Source: JAVJUV01 sp047314965 (GTDB lineage: Bacteria; Pseudomonadota; Alphaproteobacteria; Rhodobacterales; Rhodobacteraceae). Taken from it: a stretch of 64,000 bases of DNA. A program made the translations under genes and the position numbers. The stretch spans positions 49,820 to 113,819 of the forward strand of contig NZ_JBLBVK010000039.1 in NCBI RefSeq assembly GCF_047314965.1, read 5' to 3'. Positions 16,575 to 25,305 of the stretch are shown one piece after another. Numbering within the stretch: position 1 is the first letter of the stretch; every line of letters starts with the position of its first letter. Under the pieces are notes generated by a model. That model searched no databases. It saw only the letters and a list, made by a program, of their open reading frames with translations, and was not told where the DNA came from.

Positions 16575-17546
16575 TTACAGGCGCGATGTCGTCGAGGAGA
16601 GCGTACGCGAGGTCAGCGGGCGCGGCCGGACGCGGGTGGGCATGACCACGCGCTTCGGCTTCGGCGGCTGCGACATGTCCTCGCCAAGAGACGCCTCGAT
16701 ACCCGGAGCGGCCCGCGAACGGACACGGGACACGGTGCGGCCCGTCTTGCCGCTGGCTACTTCGTCGATCAGGTCGACCATGGCATCCGACAGGTCGGCG
16801 GCGCCGCTTTCTTCCCATTTCGACGCGTCCTCGCCGGCTTCAAGCGCCTTGAGCAGCGACACGGGCACGACCCTGCGGAATAGGCCCAGGGTCTCCTTCT
16901 CGACGCGGCGGATGACGCGGGAGCGGTCGCGCTCCGACAGGATGCGGTCCATGCGGGTCAGCAGCAGAAGGCTTCGCTGCTGCAGGTCCCTTGGCATGGT
17001 CGCCCAGACCGCAGCCTCGCTTTGACGCCAGGCCTGGGTCGCATGCGTGCACCACAGCACGATATCCGCGTGATGGACCATCCGTTGCCAGACATCGGCG
17101 GCCATGTTCGGGTCGGAAATTCCAGGCATGTCGATCAGATCGCAGATATCCAGGATCTTGGCATCGCGGAAAATGCGTATGTGGCTGGTATCATCGACGG
17201 ACACCTCGCCGAGCCGGTTCAGATCGATATCGTATTCCTCGCCATCAAGACCGACACGGTACGGCGCCTCGTCACCCTTGGAGATCCAGACGGGCGGCAA
17301 TTGGGTCGCGGTGACGTTCACCGGCAGCGCCGCTGCCCCGACAAGGAGGTTCGACAAGGTGCTTTTACCAGCGGAGAATTCCCCCATCAGGACGACGCGC
17401 GGTTTTTGCACGGCTTCCGCGACCGGCTTACCGGTCATTTCGTCGGGAACTGCCACAGGCTGAGGGGTGACACGCAGGCTCGGAGTCTCACTCGTCTGTG
17501 CAGTGTCGTCGTGCATTCCGGCCGCAAGTTGATCGTAACCACTCAT
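16575..17546 (-). CDS. P-loop GTPase, dynamin-like/Era-like
   Basis: A 323-residue GTPase-like protein. The G1 motif is GEFSAGKS at residues 55-62, the same form as in dynamin-like proteins; G3 is seen as DMPGISD and a G4-like motif as LLTRMDRIL. Residues 1-48 are low complexity and the last 60 are basic and proline-rich (PPKPKRVVMPTRVRPRP), so both ends are probably flexible. I start at ATG 17546, after an AAGGAAGAG ribosome site and 20 bp after the dynamin-like gene; the longer open frame is shadow. It is too short to carry a full dynamin stalk, so it may work as partner of the larger GTPase. Confidence 0.82.
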   Translation of the reverse strand: MSGYDQLAAGMHDDTAQTSETPSLRVTPQPVAVPDEMTGKPVAEAVQKPRVVLMGEFSAGKSTLSNLLVGAAALPVNVTATQLPPVWISKGDEAPYRVGLDGEEYDIDLNRLGEVSVDDTSHIRIFRDAKILDICDLIDMPGISDPNMAADVWQRMVHHADIVLWCTHATQAWRQSEAAVWATMPRDLQQRSLLLLTRMDRILSERDRSRVIRRVEKETLGLFRRVVPVSLLKALEAGEDASKWEESGAADLSDAMVDLIDEVASGKTGRTVSRVRSRAAPGIEASLGEDMSQPPKPKRVVMPTRVRPRPLTSRTLSSTTSRL

Positions 17547-17566
17547 CTCGCTCTTCCTTGCATGTC

Positions 17567-19636
17567 TCAGGCCGCGAATTCTGTCAGCGTTGCCATTGTT
17601 TTCTTGAGCTGCTCGCGTTTGACCGCAGCGCCGTTGTTGTCGAGAAGGGTGCCGATGCCGTCGGGACGCGACTCCGCCTCGTCCGCGATGCGTTCGAGGA
17701 TGGACCGCTGTTCCTCCATGAACTCGGACAGAACCTGCATCGCGCTGTCGCGTATCGACTCTGCGTGACTGCCTCTCAGCGCATCGACCATCGGGTCGGT
17801 CTCGGCCTTGATCATGTCTGCGAAGTCGGTCGCGAAGTTGCGGAAACCACGGCGCTTGTGCCACCAGCGGGTCCACCATGTGCCCTTCATGTCCAGTGCG
17901 ATCGTCTGTCCAAGAAGAATGGGCGACGGAATGCGCGGAGCGGCGGGCGCCTCGATACCGAAACCCTCGTCCGAGACTTCGAACAGGCGGTAATAAAGAC
18001 CGGCATAATCCTGGGCGGTCCCCATCAGGACGTCCTTCGTGGCCTTTTGCGCGTTGCGTCCGAACACCTGGTAGGCGGTGCGCAGAAGGATGCGCAGTCC
18101 GGTAGGATCGTATTCCCAGACCACATCCGAACCATGCTGATCCAGGTGCTGCAACAGGGACCCGGTCGCGCGCTCAAGGAAACTTCTGTGTGAACGGTCG
18201 AGCCGCTTGTTGAAATCCTCGATGACGTCATCGAAGGCTTTGGACATGGCCGAGCGTGCGTCCGCCTCGATCCTGTCCAGCTCTCTGTTGAGGCTTCCAA
18301 GCTCGAGAGGCGGCAGGTTCGCATCGGACTCGCGCCGTTCAACGACCTGTTGCGCGGCATTGAGGCCGTTGGCGAGGTTCATCGCCGCCTTGGCCACCCT
18401 GTCCAGCATCTCCTGGCCGTTGCCTTCGGCGATCCGTTCGCTGATCGCCGCGTAGACCTGGGGGAGACCCGAGAGTTCCCAAAGCAGGGCTTCGGGCGCC
18501 AAGTCTTCGCCGGACTTCAGGATGTCTTCCGACCTGGCCCACTCGACAAGCGAGTCCCGGCTCTTTTCATCCAGCATCTCGGGTTGCCCCAAGAGCGCGG
18601 CATTGCCGCAGAAAGCCGACGTGAAGATGATCTCCGCATCCTTCGGACCGTCGTGATCGGTGAGCGTCTTGCGGATGCTCTGGCGGATTTCGGGAATCTG
18701 GTTTGTCGGATCGCTCAGCTCGTCGATCCGGTTGACGAGGATGATGACTTCCCGGCTTTTCACGTTGGCGATCATCCGGATCAGCGCCAGGTCGACGGAC
18801 GACAGCGCCTGATGCGCGGCCAGGACGACAACACAAAGCCGGCTTTCGCGGATGGCCCGGATCGTGATCTGCTCGCGGATCATGAAGGTATCGTTCACGC
18901 CCGGCGTGTCGCGGACGCAAAGCGGCATCGGGAATTCGGGACGGTATATGTAAAGCTCGGCCGACTTTGTGATGTCGGCGAAGCGGCCCTGCGCCTGCGA
19001 TGTCTCGAAATCGTCCTCGAAATCGTCGCCGAGGCAGACGTAGCGCTCGACCAGGTCCTGATCGAAGTAATTGTAGTCGTGCTGCTGACCCAGCAGCAGC
19101 TCGAACTTGTCGCCCAGACGCTTGCGGGATTTCTCGCGCATGTCCTCGACCTGTTCGCGGACCTTTTCCAGCTCTTCCTCGGCACCGGCCCGTGCAGCCA
19201 GTTCACCGATGCGACCGCCACGATCCAGCAGCCTGCTCCATTCCTCCATGTCGAAGAACCGGAAGCTGGCGCGATTGTCCTCGGGTGCGGTATGCGGGTT
19301 CAGGTGAAGCGACGTCACCACGGAGGTCCACGGGTTCACGTCTGCCGGCAGCAAGTCTGGTTGTCCAACCATCGCGTTCACAAGCGACGTCTTTCCCGCC
19401 TTGACCTGACCGATCATCGTGATGGACGGCTCGGCGTGTTTCAGCTGGTGATGCAGTTTGCGTGCCGCGCGGCTTGTTGCCTTGTCGCCGATCTTGCCAA
19501 GGCGCACCAGGGCCTGGCGCAGTTCAAGCGACTTCTTCAGATAGGGTTGCAGCCCCTCGAAACCCCTGGCCAGGAGCTGTGCGTTTCCATCTGCAGGCAG
19601 GGAGCCCTCGGCAGCTATGTTCGTGTCAGCATTCAT
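17567..19636 (-). CDS. Dynamin family GTPase
   Basis: A 689-residue bacterial dynamin-like protein. G1 is GQVKAGKTS at residues 76-84, G3 is RDTPGVND and G4 is VNRIDE. The GTPase domain is followed by long helical stretches such as REQVEDMREKSRKRLGDKFE and a helical C-terminal half. A Trp-rich segment at about 583-598 (MKGTWWTRWWHKRRGF) looks like the amphipathic membrane-contact region of bacterial dynamins. Such proteins bind and remodel membranes and often act as heterotypic pairs, which fits the neighbouring GTPase genes. ATG 19636 is preferred over 19657 by the clean N terminus and AGG-type ribosome site. Confidence 0.88.
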   Translation of the reverse strand: MNADTNIAAEGSLPADGNAQLLARGFEGLQPYLKKSLELRQALVRLGKIGDKATSRAARKLHHQLKHAEPSITMIGQVKAGKTSLVNAMVGQPDLLPADVNPWTSVVTSLHLNPHTAPEDNRASFRFFDMEEWSRLLDRGGRIGELAARAGAEEELEKVREQVEDMREKSRKRLGDKFELLLGQQHDYNYFDQDLVERYVCLGDDFEDDFETSQAQGRFADITKSAELYIYRPEFPMPLCVRDTPGVNDTFMIREQITIRAIRESRLCVVVLAAHQALSSVDLALIRMIANVKSREVIILVNRIDELSDPTNQIPEIRQSIRKTLTDHDGPKDAEIIFTSAFCGNAALLGQPEMLDEKSRDSLVEWARSEDILKSGEDLAPEALLWELSGLPQVYAAISERIAEGNGQEMLDRVAKAAMNLANGLNAAQQVVERRESDANLPPLELGSLNRELDRIEADARSAMSKAFDDVIEDFNKRLDRSHRSFLERATGSLLQHLDQHGSDVVWEYDPTGLRILLRTAYQVFGRNAQKATKDVLMGTAQDYAGLYYRLFEVSDEGFGIEAPAAPRIPSPILLGQTIALDMKGTWWTRWWHKRRGFRNFATDFADMIKAETDPMVDALRGSHAESIRDSAMQVLSEFMEEQRSILERIADEAESRPDGIGTLLDNNGAAVKREQLKKTMATLTEFAA

Positions 19637-19786
19637 CGCACACCTGTCAAATCGCACTTACCCAAATCATCACTACGCTTCAGTCTCCTCCGATCACGGA
19701 AACCGTGTCTCGGATTTGGATACAATTCATGGCCAACGTGGCCATTTTGTGGCGCATATTCGGTCAATCGGCGGTCACCCGCCCGA
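19637..19786 (-). promoter_or_regulatory. 150-bp gap inside the signalling operon, possible internal promoter
   Basis: This is the only sizeable gap before the GTPase genes in an otherwise overlapping operon. It holds two short palindromes, CACGGAAACCGTG and GGCCAACGTGGCC, and is more AT-rich than the flanks. An internal promoter or regulator site is plausible, but no clear -35/-10 pair can be asserted. Confidence 0.3.
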
Positions 19787-21085
19787 CTATGCTGCCAGCT
19801 TCATCTCAATGTCCCGCCGCAACTGCAGAAGCAGGGTCGCGGCATCGGCCGCCGGACCATCCCCGTCCTCCACCTGCATGAGGACCATCATGTCTGCGGC
19901 CTCGGCCAGTTCGTCCATGAAAGCATCGGCCACCGGGCATCCGCTTTCATCCTGACTGAACATGTCGACCAGATATTCGACCGCGTCGACACACTGGTCG
20001 ATCAGCGGTTTTGCCTTGCCTTCGCCCAGCGAGGCAGCCGTCTCGCCCAGGGTGTCACCGCGACGCTTGAGGAAACGGACGGCATCGGACAGGAGCGTGA
20101 TGTTCTGCGGACGCTCGCCTGCGTCCGGCATCGCGACGGGCACGGCAACGTCCGTGGCGACAGTTGCCTCTGCCTTCGGGGCGGGCTTCTCAATCTCTTT
20201 CGGGGACGGCGCATCCGCCTTGGCGGCCTTGGCGTCCCCCGTCGCCTCCAGAACGATGTCCGGCTTGATCCTGTAGCGCGCAAGGAACATGTGCGCGCCA
20301 TCGAAATCGGCCCTTCGCCCGCGCTCGGCGTGGCGCAGAATTTCGGCTGCGAGAGCACCGCCGCCAGACGCATGGTGCATGGCCTCGTCGATGGCCCCGC
20401 TCGGCCCGTAGGCATTGAGCGCCTGAAGCGTGGCGACGGCGAACAGCGAATGGAATTCCTCGGCAACGATGCTTTCGAGCGCGGCAACCCGCTTCGACAA
20501 CGTCTTTTCCGCCGAAAGGACATCGGCCTTCGTCAACACGAGGAATGCGTGATCTTTCAGGCTGTCCGGAACTCTGCGCCAGACGGATTGTTCCAGCTCG
20601 TCAAAGGATTGCGAGCACCAGAGCGCGATATCCGTTCTGCGGACCGACCAGTCGATCGCGGAGGACAGTTCCAACGCCGTTCCATCTGTCACGACTTCCA
20701 GCAGCGATACGCGCTTCAGTATCTTGGCCGGAATTTCCAGCTTAAGAAATGCGGCCTTGCTGCGCGAGATCTTCTCGAGATCGATCTTGTCCTCGGACAC
20801 GGTTTTTCCGTCGACCCGGGTGATCGTCGCCCGCTCAATCTCGCCGTATACGATCTCGGTTGTCGGCAGTTTTGCGTCCTTGGGCAGAATTCTTCTGCCG
20901 AGAAACATGTTGATCAGTTCAGACTTGCCGGAGTGCGGAAGGCCCAGAACCGAGACCCTGACAGGCGATACCAGCCGCCGCAAAAGATGCTCGGCATAGT
21001 CCCGGGCCGCGGACGGAATACCGCCTGAGGCAAGTGCGGCTTCCAGGATGGCGATGACATTGTCGTCTGTCGCAGCGTGCTTCAT
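19787..21085 (-). CDS. P-loop GTPase-like protein
   Basis: A 432-residue protein with G1 motif GLPHSGKS at residues 48-55 and a G4 motif in LVLTKADVL. Between them, WSVRRTDIALWCSQSFDELE matches the region where GTPases place switch II and the following strand, but a canonical DxxG is not obvious. The middle (about residues 285-325) is rich in Ala, Pro and Lys and probably disordered. The C-terminal region is helical and acidic. It starts in ATGA overlap with the phosphatase stop, so the two are coupled. Together with the other two GTPase-like proteins it forms a set of three non-identical P-loop proteins in one operon. Confidence 0.8.
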   Translation of the reverse strand: MKHAATDDNVIAILEAALASGGIPSAARDYAEHLLRRLVSPVRVSVLGLPHSGKSELINMFLGRRILPKDAKLPTTEIVYGEIERATITRVDGKTVSEDKIDLEKISRSKAAFLKLEIPAKILKRVSLLEVVTDGTALELSSAIDWSVRRTDIALWCSQSFDELEQSVWRRVPDSLKDHAFLVLTKADVLSAEKTLSKRVAALESIVAEEFHSLFAVATLQALNAYGPSGAIDEAMHHASGGGALAAEILRHAERGRRADFDGAHMFLARYRIKPDIVLEATGDAKAAKADAPSPKEIEKPAPKAEATVATDVAVPVAMPDAGERPQNITLLSDAVRFLKRRGDTLGETAASLGEGKAKPLIDQCVDAVEYLVDMFSQDESGCPVADAFMDELAEAADMMVLMQVEDGDGPAADAATLLLQLRRDIEMKLAA

Positions 21086-22134
21086 GCCCCACCGTCAGTT
21101 GCCAGCCATCGCCGTCTCAGGAAGATCGGCTTGGCCTCGGACCTTTCCTTCTTTGCCCGCCCGTTCATGCCCGCGGCCACCGGCTCGGGCTCTTTCTTAT
21201 GAGTCATGTGCACGGCCACTGCGTCCTCGTCGTCGTCTTCGGAGGACCGCGCCGGTGTTATCGGACGTGTCGTGACCTGGCGTGGACGATTCGGCGACCG
21301 GTCGAACTCGGCGGTGAAAATGTTCGCGCTTTCGGCTGCCTCGTTCCGGAATTCGACACGGATGACAGAGAAGCACACGTTGTCCTGTTCCGGGTCGTCC
21401 AGTTCGCGCAACTCGTCGAGCAACGTCTCGGCGATGACCGAGCTTCCTTCCGAAGCATGCTCGCGCACGATTTCGGTGATCTGGCTGTCGCTCAGGAACT
21501 GCAATCCGTCGCTGGCCACGATCAGGATGTCGTTGTTTTTCAAACGGAACGGACGGTCCGGGCAATCGATCCGCTCGATCGCTTCGCCGATCAGAACCGA
21601 AGTCAGGGCGTTGCGATCCGGGTGATTGCGGCCCACGTCCTCGGACATCATTCCCGAGCGCACCATGTAGTCGATATGCGGTCCCAGAGAATGATCTTCA
21701 TTCAGCTGCCGCAAACGCCCGTCGCGCATGAGGTAAAGTGGCGAGTCCCCGATCGAGATCCAGAACAGCTGATCCCGCACGAAGACCGGGGCAACCAGCG
21801 TCGCGCCCATACCCGCGGTATCGGGATTCGTGGCCGCATGGGCGGCCATGCACTCGTTGGCGGAAATCGCAGCGCTTTTCAGCACCTTGCCGACATTCTC
21901 GGTAAATCTTCCAACATCCGATGACTGGAACTTCAGCTCGCTGAACACTTCGGTCACGACGATCTTCGACGCCACGTCCCCGGCCGCGTGTCCGCCCATG
22001 CCGTCCGACAGGACGGCATAGCCGAAGTCCGCGCCAAGCGGGAAATCCGTGGCGATCGCATCTTCCTGATAATCGCGGCAACCGCGATTCAGGACCGACG
22101 CTACGTCGAACCTTATGTCCGGCGACTTAGACAT
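21082..22134 (-). CDS. PP2C-family Ser/Thr protein phosphatase
   Basis: A 350-residue metal-dependent phosphatase. The metal-binding residues are in place: E24-D25 in RDYQEDA, D44-G45 in LSDGMGGH, D209 in VASDGL and D251-N252 in EQDNV. GDSPLYLMRDG (129-139) is also typical. After the catalytic domain (about 1-260) there is an extension of 90 residues, acidic then basic, with no recognisable fold. PP2C enzymes reverse phosphorylation by Hanks-type kinases, and the kinase and FHA partner are encoded just upstream. It overlaps the FHA gene by eight bases. Confidence 0.93.
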   Translation of the reverse strand: MSKSPDIRFDVASVLNRGCRDYQEDAIATDFPLGADFGYAVLSDGMGGHAAGDVASKIVVTEVFSELKFQSSDVGRFTENVGKVLKSAAISANECMAAHAATNPDTAGMGATLVAPVFVRDQLFWISIGDSPLYLMRDGRLRQLNEDHSLGPHIDYMVRSGMMSEDVGRNHPDRNALTSVLIGEAIERIDCPDRPFRLKNNDILIVASDGLQFLSDSQITEIVREHASEGSSVIAETLLDELRELDDPEQDNVCFSVIRVEFRNEAAESANIFTAEFDRSPNRPRQVTTRPITPARSSEDDDEDAVAVHMTHKKEPEPVAAGMNGRAKKERSEAKPIFLRRRWLATDGGA

Positions 22135-23962
22135 TCTCGTTGTCTGCTCCTTCGGACGACTTCCAGGTAAAGTTCTCGCCGCACAGCGAGACGAACTTCA
22201 GCGTAGTCTCGCCGATACGGATCTCGTCTCCGTTCGACATCTCTTCGGTCGACAGAACCGGACGACCGTTCAGGCGCACCAGGTTCGACTTGCCGCCATG
22301 ACCAAGGAAGAACTTTCCCTGTTCGTCGTCGTAAGCGACGGCTGCGTGGTTGTTCCGGCTGATCGAGGTGTCGCCGAAATCGAGGCGCACGGCCTGATCT
22401 TCGCCACGGCCGATCTGGCTGACGCCGTTGTGCAGCGTGAAGCTTGCGCCACGGCCCGGTCCTGCGACAACGACGATCCAGCCTGCCGGGAAATGCTCTG
22501 CCTGCGAGATCGCGGCCTTCTCTGCGGTTTCCTCGAACACGTCCTTCGGGACGTGGGCATCGGGCTGGAAGCCCAGCATGCGGGTCTTGACACGTCCGGC
22601 GCTGCGGCCGGCACGCCCGGCCACAACCGGTGCGATATTGACCATCGGCTCGGGATCGGCGACGCGCACGCGTTGCACCTCGGACGCCACCTCGTCGGCT
22701 ATTTCCCAAATCTTCTTGCGTACTTCGCTCTCGTCCTGCGGTTCTTCCTCATCGTCGGTTGCATTCGCATAGGCAACCGCCGCGGATACCGCCGTGCTTG
22801 GACGCGGCGTGAAGTCATCGTCCTCTTCGTCGGCGAACTCGTCTTCGTCATCGAAGTCTGCAGACGCATCGAATGCGTTCAGCTCTTCGTCCTCGAAGTC
22901 TTCTTCCGCTTCCTCTTCCGCGGCTGCATCGGATGCAAACCGGCTGTTCGGGAAATCGTCATCTTCATCGCTGTGGGCGCTGCCGAACGGCGTATCATCC
23001 GCGAAGTCTTCTTCGCTGAGATCAAGCGGCGCGCGCGCCAGGCGCTCTGCCTCGGCAGCGGCCAGTTCGGCTTCGATCGACGAATCCACCGCGTCTTCGT
23101 CTGTCGATGCGGCATACAGCGCGGCATCCTCGTCGCCTTCGCCCTGATCCCAGATAGCGCGCTGAGATTCGGCCTCGGTCACCTGACGGCTGATCGGGCG
23201 GCTGGTCGGACGATGCGGACGCACCACCTTCGCGAGATCGTCGCGATAGGGGCTCTGCTCCTCGGGATCGCTCGACGGATCACGGCTGACGACGTGCTTG
23301 AGCACTCGGTCGGCCTTGGTCGCGGCGGCAGCGGCTTTCAGGTGCGCCATTGCCGAGCGGCGCCGGCTTGTCTCGCGGTCCGTCATGGCCGTTTCGGTCT
23401 TTTCGAGGATCCTGTCCTCGGCGTCGTTGTTGCGAAGCTGGCTGCGGGCGATCGCACGGCGGCCGAACTCTTCGTCATCGGACCAGCGGTTCGAAAAACC
23501 ATCGCTTTGTTCGAAGGACTTCGACGCCTTCTCGTCAGGCTGCACATGGCTGACGGACCCCATGGCCTCGCGGATCTCGCTGACAAGATGCGCCTTGTCC
23601 TGCGAAGCCTTCAGTTCGCGGGCAGGATCATTCTCGTCCAGGTCCTCGTTGCCCCAGTCGTCGTCATCATCCCATTCCTCGTCGTCCCAGTCGGTATCAT
23701 CCCAACCTTGGGCCACGACCTCGGGTTCCGGGTCTGACAGCGGCTCGATCGGCTTCGATTTCGGACGGATCGGCTTGGAGCGCACGGCAAATGGTGGTTC
23801 GTCCATCTCGCTGTTCGTGCGCGACGGGTTGGCCATGTCGACATCATCGGCTTCGGCGTCATCCGCTCGACGCAACGGTTCGAGATCTTCATCGAGGTCG
23901 ATCTTGCCCAAAGCCGCATCGGGCTGAGGTTTTCTGGTCAACATTCTTGAAAGTATCTTCAT
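22127..23962 (-). CDS. FHA-domain protein with long acidic disordered region
   Basis: A 611-residue protein. A C-terminal FHA domain (about 494-600) has all the phosphothreonine-binding hallmarks: IGRG (G518-R519), the serine/histidine block in SISRNNHA (S535, H539) and the Asn-Gly in LNGRP (N565). The preceding 450 residues are highly charged, with several Asp/Glu clusters (WDDEEWDDDDDW and similar) and Thr/Ser-rich stretches, so they are predicted disordered and rich in possible phosphosites. There is no membrane span. It follows the kinase gene by 11 bp and overlaps the phosphatase gene, so it is the likely phosphorylation-dependent scaffold of the pathway. Confidence 0.92.
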   Translation of the reverse strand: MKILSRMLTRKPQPDAALGKIDLDEDLEPLRRADDAEADDVDMANPSRTNSEMDEPPFAVRSKPIRPKSKPIEPLSDPEPEVVAQGWDDTDWDDEEWDDDDDWGNEDLDENDPARELKASQDKAHLVSEIREAMGSVSHVQPDEKASKSFEQSDGFSNRWSDDEEFGRRAIARSQLRNNDAEDRILEKTETAMTDRETSRRRSAMAHLKAAAAATKADRVLKHVVSRDPSSDPEEQSPYRDDLAKVVRPHRPTSRPISRQVTEAESQRAIWDQGEGDEDAALYAASTDEDAVDSSIEAELAAAEAERLARAPLDLSEEDFADDTPFGSAHSDEDDDFPNSRFASDAAAEEEAEEDFEDEELNAFDASADFDDEDEFADEEDDDFTPRPSTAVSAAVAYANATDDEEEPQDESEVRKKIWEIADEVASEVQRVRVADPEPMVNIAPVVAGRAGRSAGRVKTRMLGFQPDAHVPKDVFEETAEKAAISQAEHFPAGWIVVVAGPGRGASFTLHNGVSQIGRGEDQAVRLDFGDTSISRNNHAAVAYDDEQGKFFLGHGGKSNLVRLNGRPVLSTEEMSNGDEIRIGETTLKFVSLCGENFTWKSSEGADNENV

Positions 23963-23973
23963 CTCGATGCCTC

Positions 23974-25305
23974 TCAGAGATAATCCGAACGACTACTGCT
24001 ACGGAACGTTCCGCGCAGCAGGCCGAAGGGAAGGATACGGCTCAGAAGCGTCCGCTTCTTCCGCCGTGTGCCGGTTACTTCATCATGTGCGTTCTGCGCC
24101 GATCGGCGTGACGCTGCTTCAAGGGCTCTTTGCTGTTCTTCCTGCCAGACCTGATCATCCAGCATTGCCAGCTCGTCCAAAGTCTTCTTGCGCTGGCGCG
24201 CCTGTTCTTCCGCCAGCTTCTGAAGACGCTGGGCTTCTTTCTTCTCGGCCAGCGCCTTTGCCTGCTGAGCCTTGATGTCGGCCTCCACGGCCTTGTTCGT
24301 TTCCTGCACCAGCTTCGAGATCGAAAGTTCGATCTGGCGGTCCAGTTCGGCCTGCGCCATCGCGGCGGACCGGCGGCGTTCGGTATCGACGAGTTCGATC
24401 CACTCGCGCGCCGACTGGATGCGGTCCGGCGGGAAGACGCTGAGCGCCTTGTCGATCGCGTGAAGGAACGCATCCTCGAACTGCGGAAACTTGCCCGAAA
24501 CCGGTTTGTAGGGATCGGGACGGTCGGCAGCGATGGCCGAAACCCGGGCCTGGCTGTCCGGCGGCGCCATGCCCGTCAGAACGTGATAGAACGTGGCGCC
24601 CAGCGAATAAAGGTCCGACGACGCGTCCTGCGTCGAGCCGGCGATGTAGAACTCGTGCGGGCTGTAGCCGTCTTTCACGACATGGAGAGCGGACAGCGCG
24701 CGCGATGCCCGCGTCGCCTCTTCCTTGGCCGCGCCAAAGTCGATCAGCACGGGATTGCCCTTGCCGTCGATCAGGATGTTGTCGGGGCTGATGTCGCGGT
24801 GCAGCACGTCATTCGTGTGAATGTAGTGCACGGCCTCGAGACATTTCAGCAGGATGTCTTTCACATCGCGCGGGTGAAGCTTCATCCGCGGGTCTTCGAT
24901 CGTGTCCAGCAGATCGCGGCCCCGGACAAAGTCCAGTGCCATGTAAGCGGTCATGTTGTCTTCGAAGACCTGGTGAATGCCGACGATGTTCGGGTGCTGC
25001 AGCTTGGACAGCCGGCGTGCCTCGGCACCGAAGTGCTTCACGACCGCGTCGAATTCGGCCTGGTGCTGGCGCGAGCGCGCCATGACGTTCCCGTCGTTCC
25101 GGCAACACATGGACGAGGGAAAACATTCCTTGATGACGACGATGCGGTCCAGGCTGTCGCGTGCGAGATAGGTCATGCCGAAGCCGCCCGCGTTCAGGAA
25201 CTTCTCGATCCTGAACTGACCGTGCAAAAGCTCGGTGCCGGGCTTCAGCGCGTCGGCAAACGACTCACTGTGTCCTGCATCAACCTGTTGTTGGCTCGCG
25301 TCCAT
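23974..25305 (-). CDS. Hanks-type Ser/Thr protein kinase with C-terminal coiled coil
   Basis: A 443-residue protein kinase. The glycine loop is NAGGFGMTYLA (38-48), the ATP-anchoring lysine is K59 in VVIKE, the catalytic HRD is at 169-171 and the metal-binding DFG at 189-191. The catalytic loop reads HRDISPDN, with Ser in place of the usual Lys two residues after Asp. Residues 310-405 form a long charged coiled coil. No membrane span is visible, so it is cytosolic, unlike PknB-type receptors. It is the first gene of the operon, 11 bp before the FHA gene. ATG 25305 is chosen; the frame extends to 25353 without added homology. Confidence 0.93.
   Translation of the reverse strand: MDASQQQVDAGHSESFADALKPGTELLHGQFRIEKFLNAGGFGMTYLARDSLDRIVVIKECFPSSMCCRNDGNVMARSRQHQAEFDAVVKHFGAEARRLSKLQHPNIVGIHQVFEDNMTAYMALDFVRGRDLLDTIEDPRMKLHPRDVKDILLKCLEAVHYIHTNDVLHRDISPDNILIDGKGNPVLIDFGAAKEEATRASRALSALHVVKDGYSPHEFYIAGSTQDASSDLYSLGATFYHVLTGMAPPDSQARVSAIAADRPDPYKPVSGKFPQFEDAFLHAIDKALSVFPPDRIQSAREWIELVDTERRRSAAMAQAELDRQIELSISKLVQETNKAVEADIKAQQAKALAEKKEAQRLQKLAEEQARQRKKTLDELAMLDDQVWQEEQQRALEAASRRSAQNAHDEVTGTRRKKRTLLSRILPFGLLRGTFRSSSRSDYL

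Noticed and set aside
18350..21028. Long open frame of 892 codons on the plus strand
   Set aside because: It is antisense to two GTPase genes with clear P-loop motifs. Long shadow frames are expected at this GC content, and its translation has no family signal.
15253..25305. Type VI secretion locus
   Set aside because: Kinase, FHA and PP2C genes together recall the T6SS control module, but no tss gene (sheath, baseplate, Hcp, VgrG, ClpV, IcmF) is present anywhere in the window.
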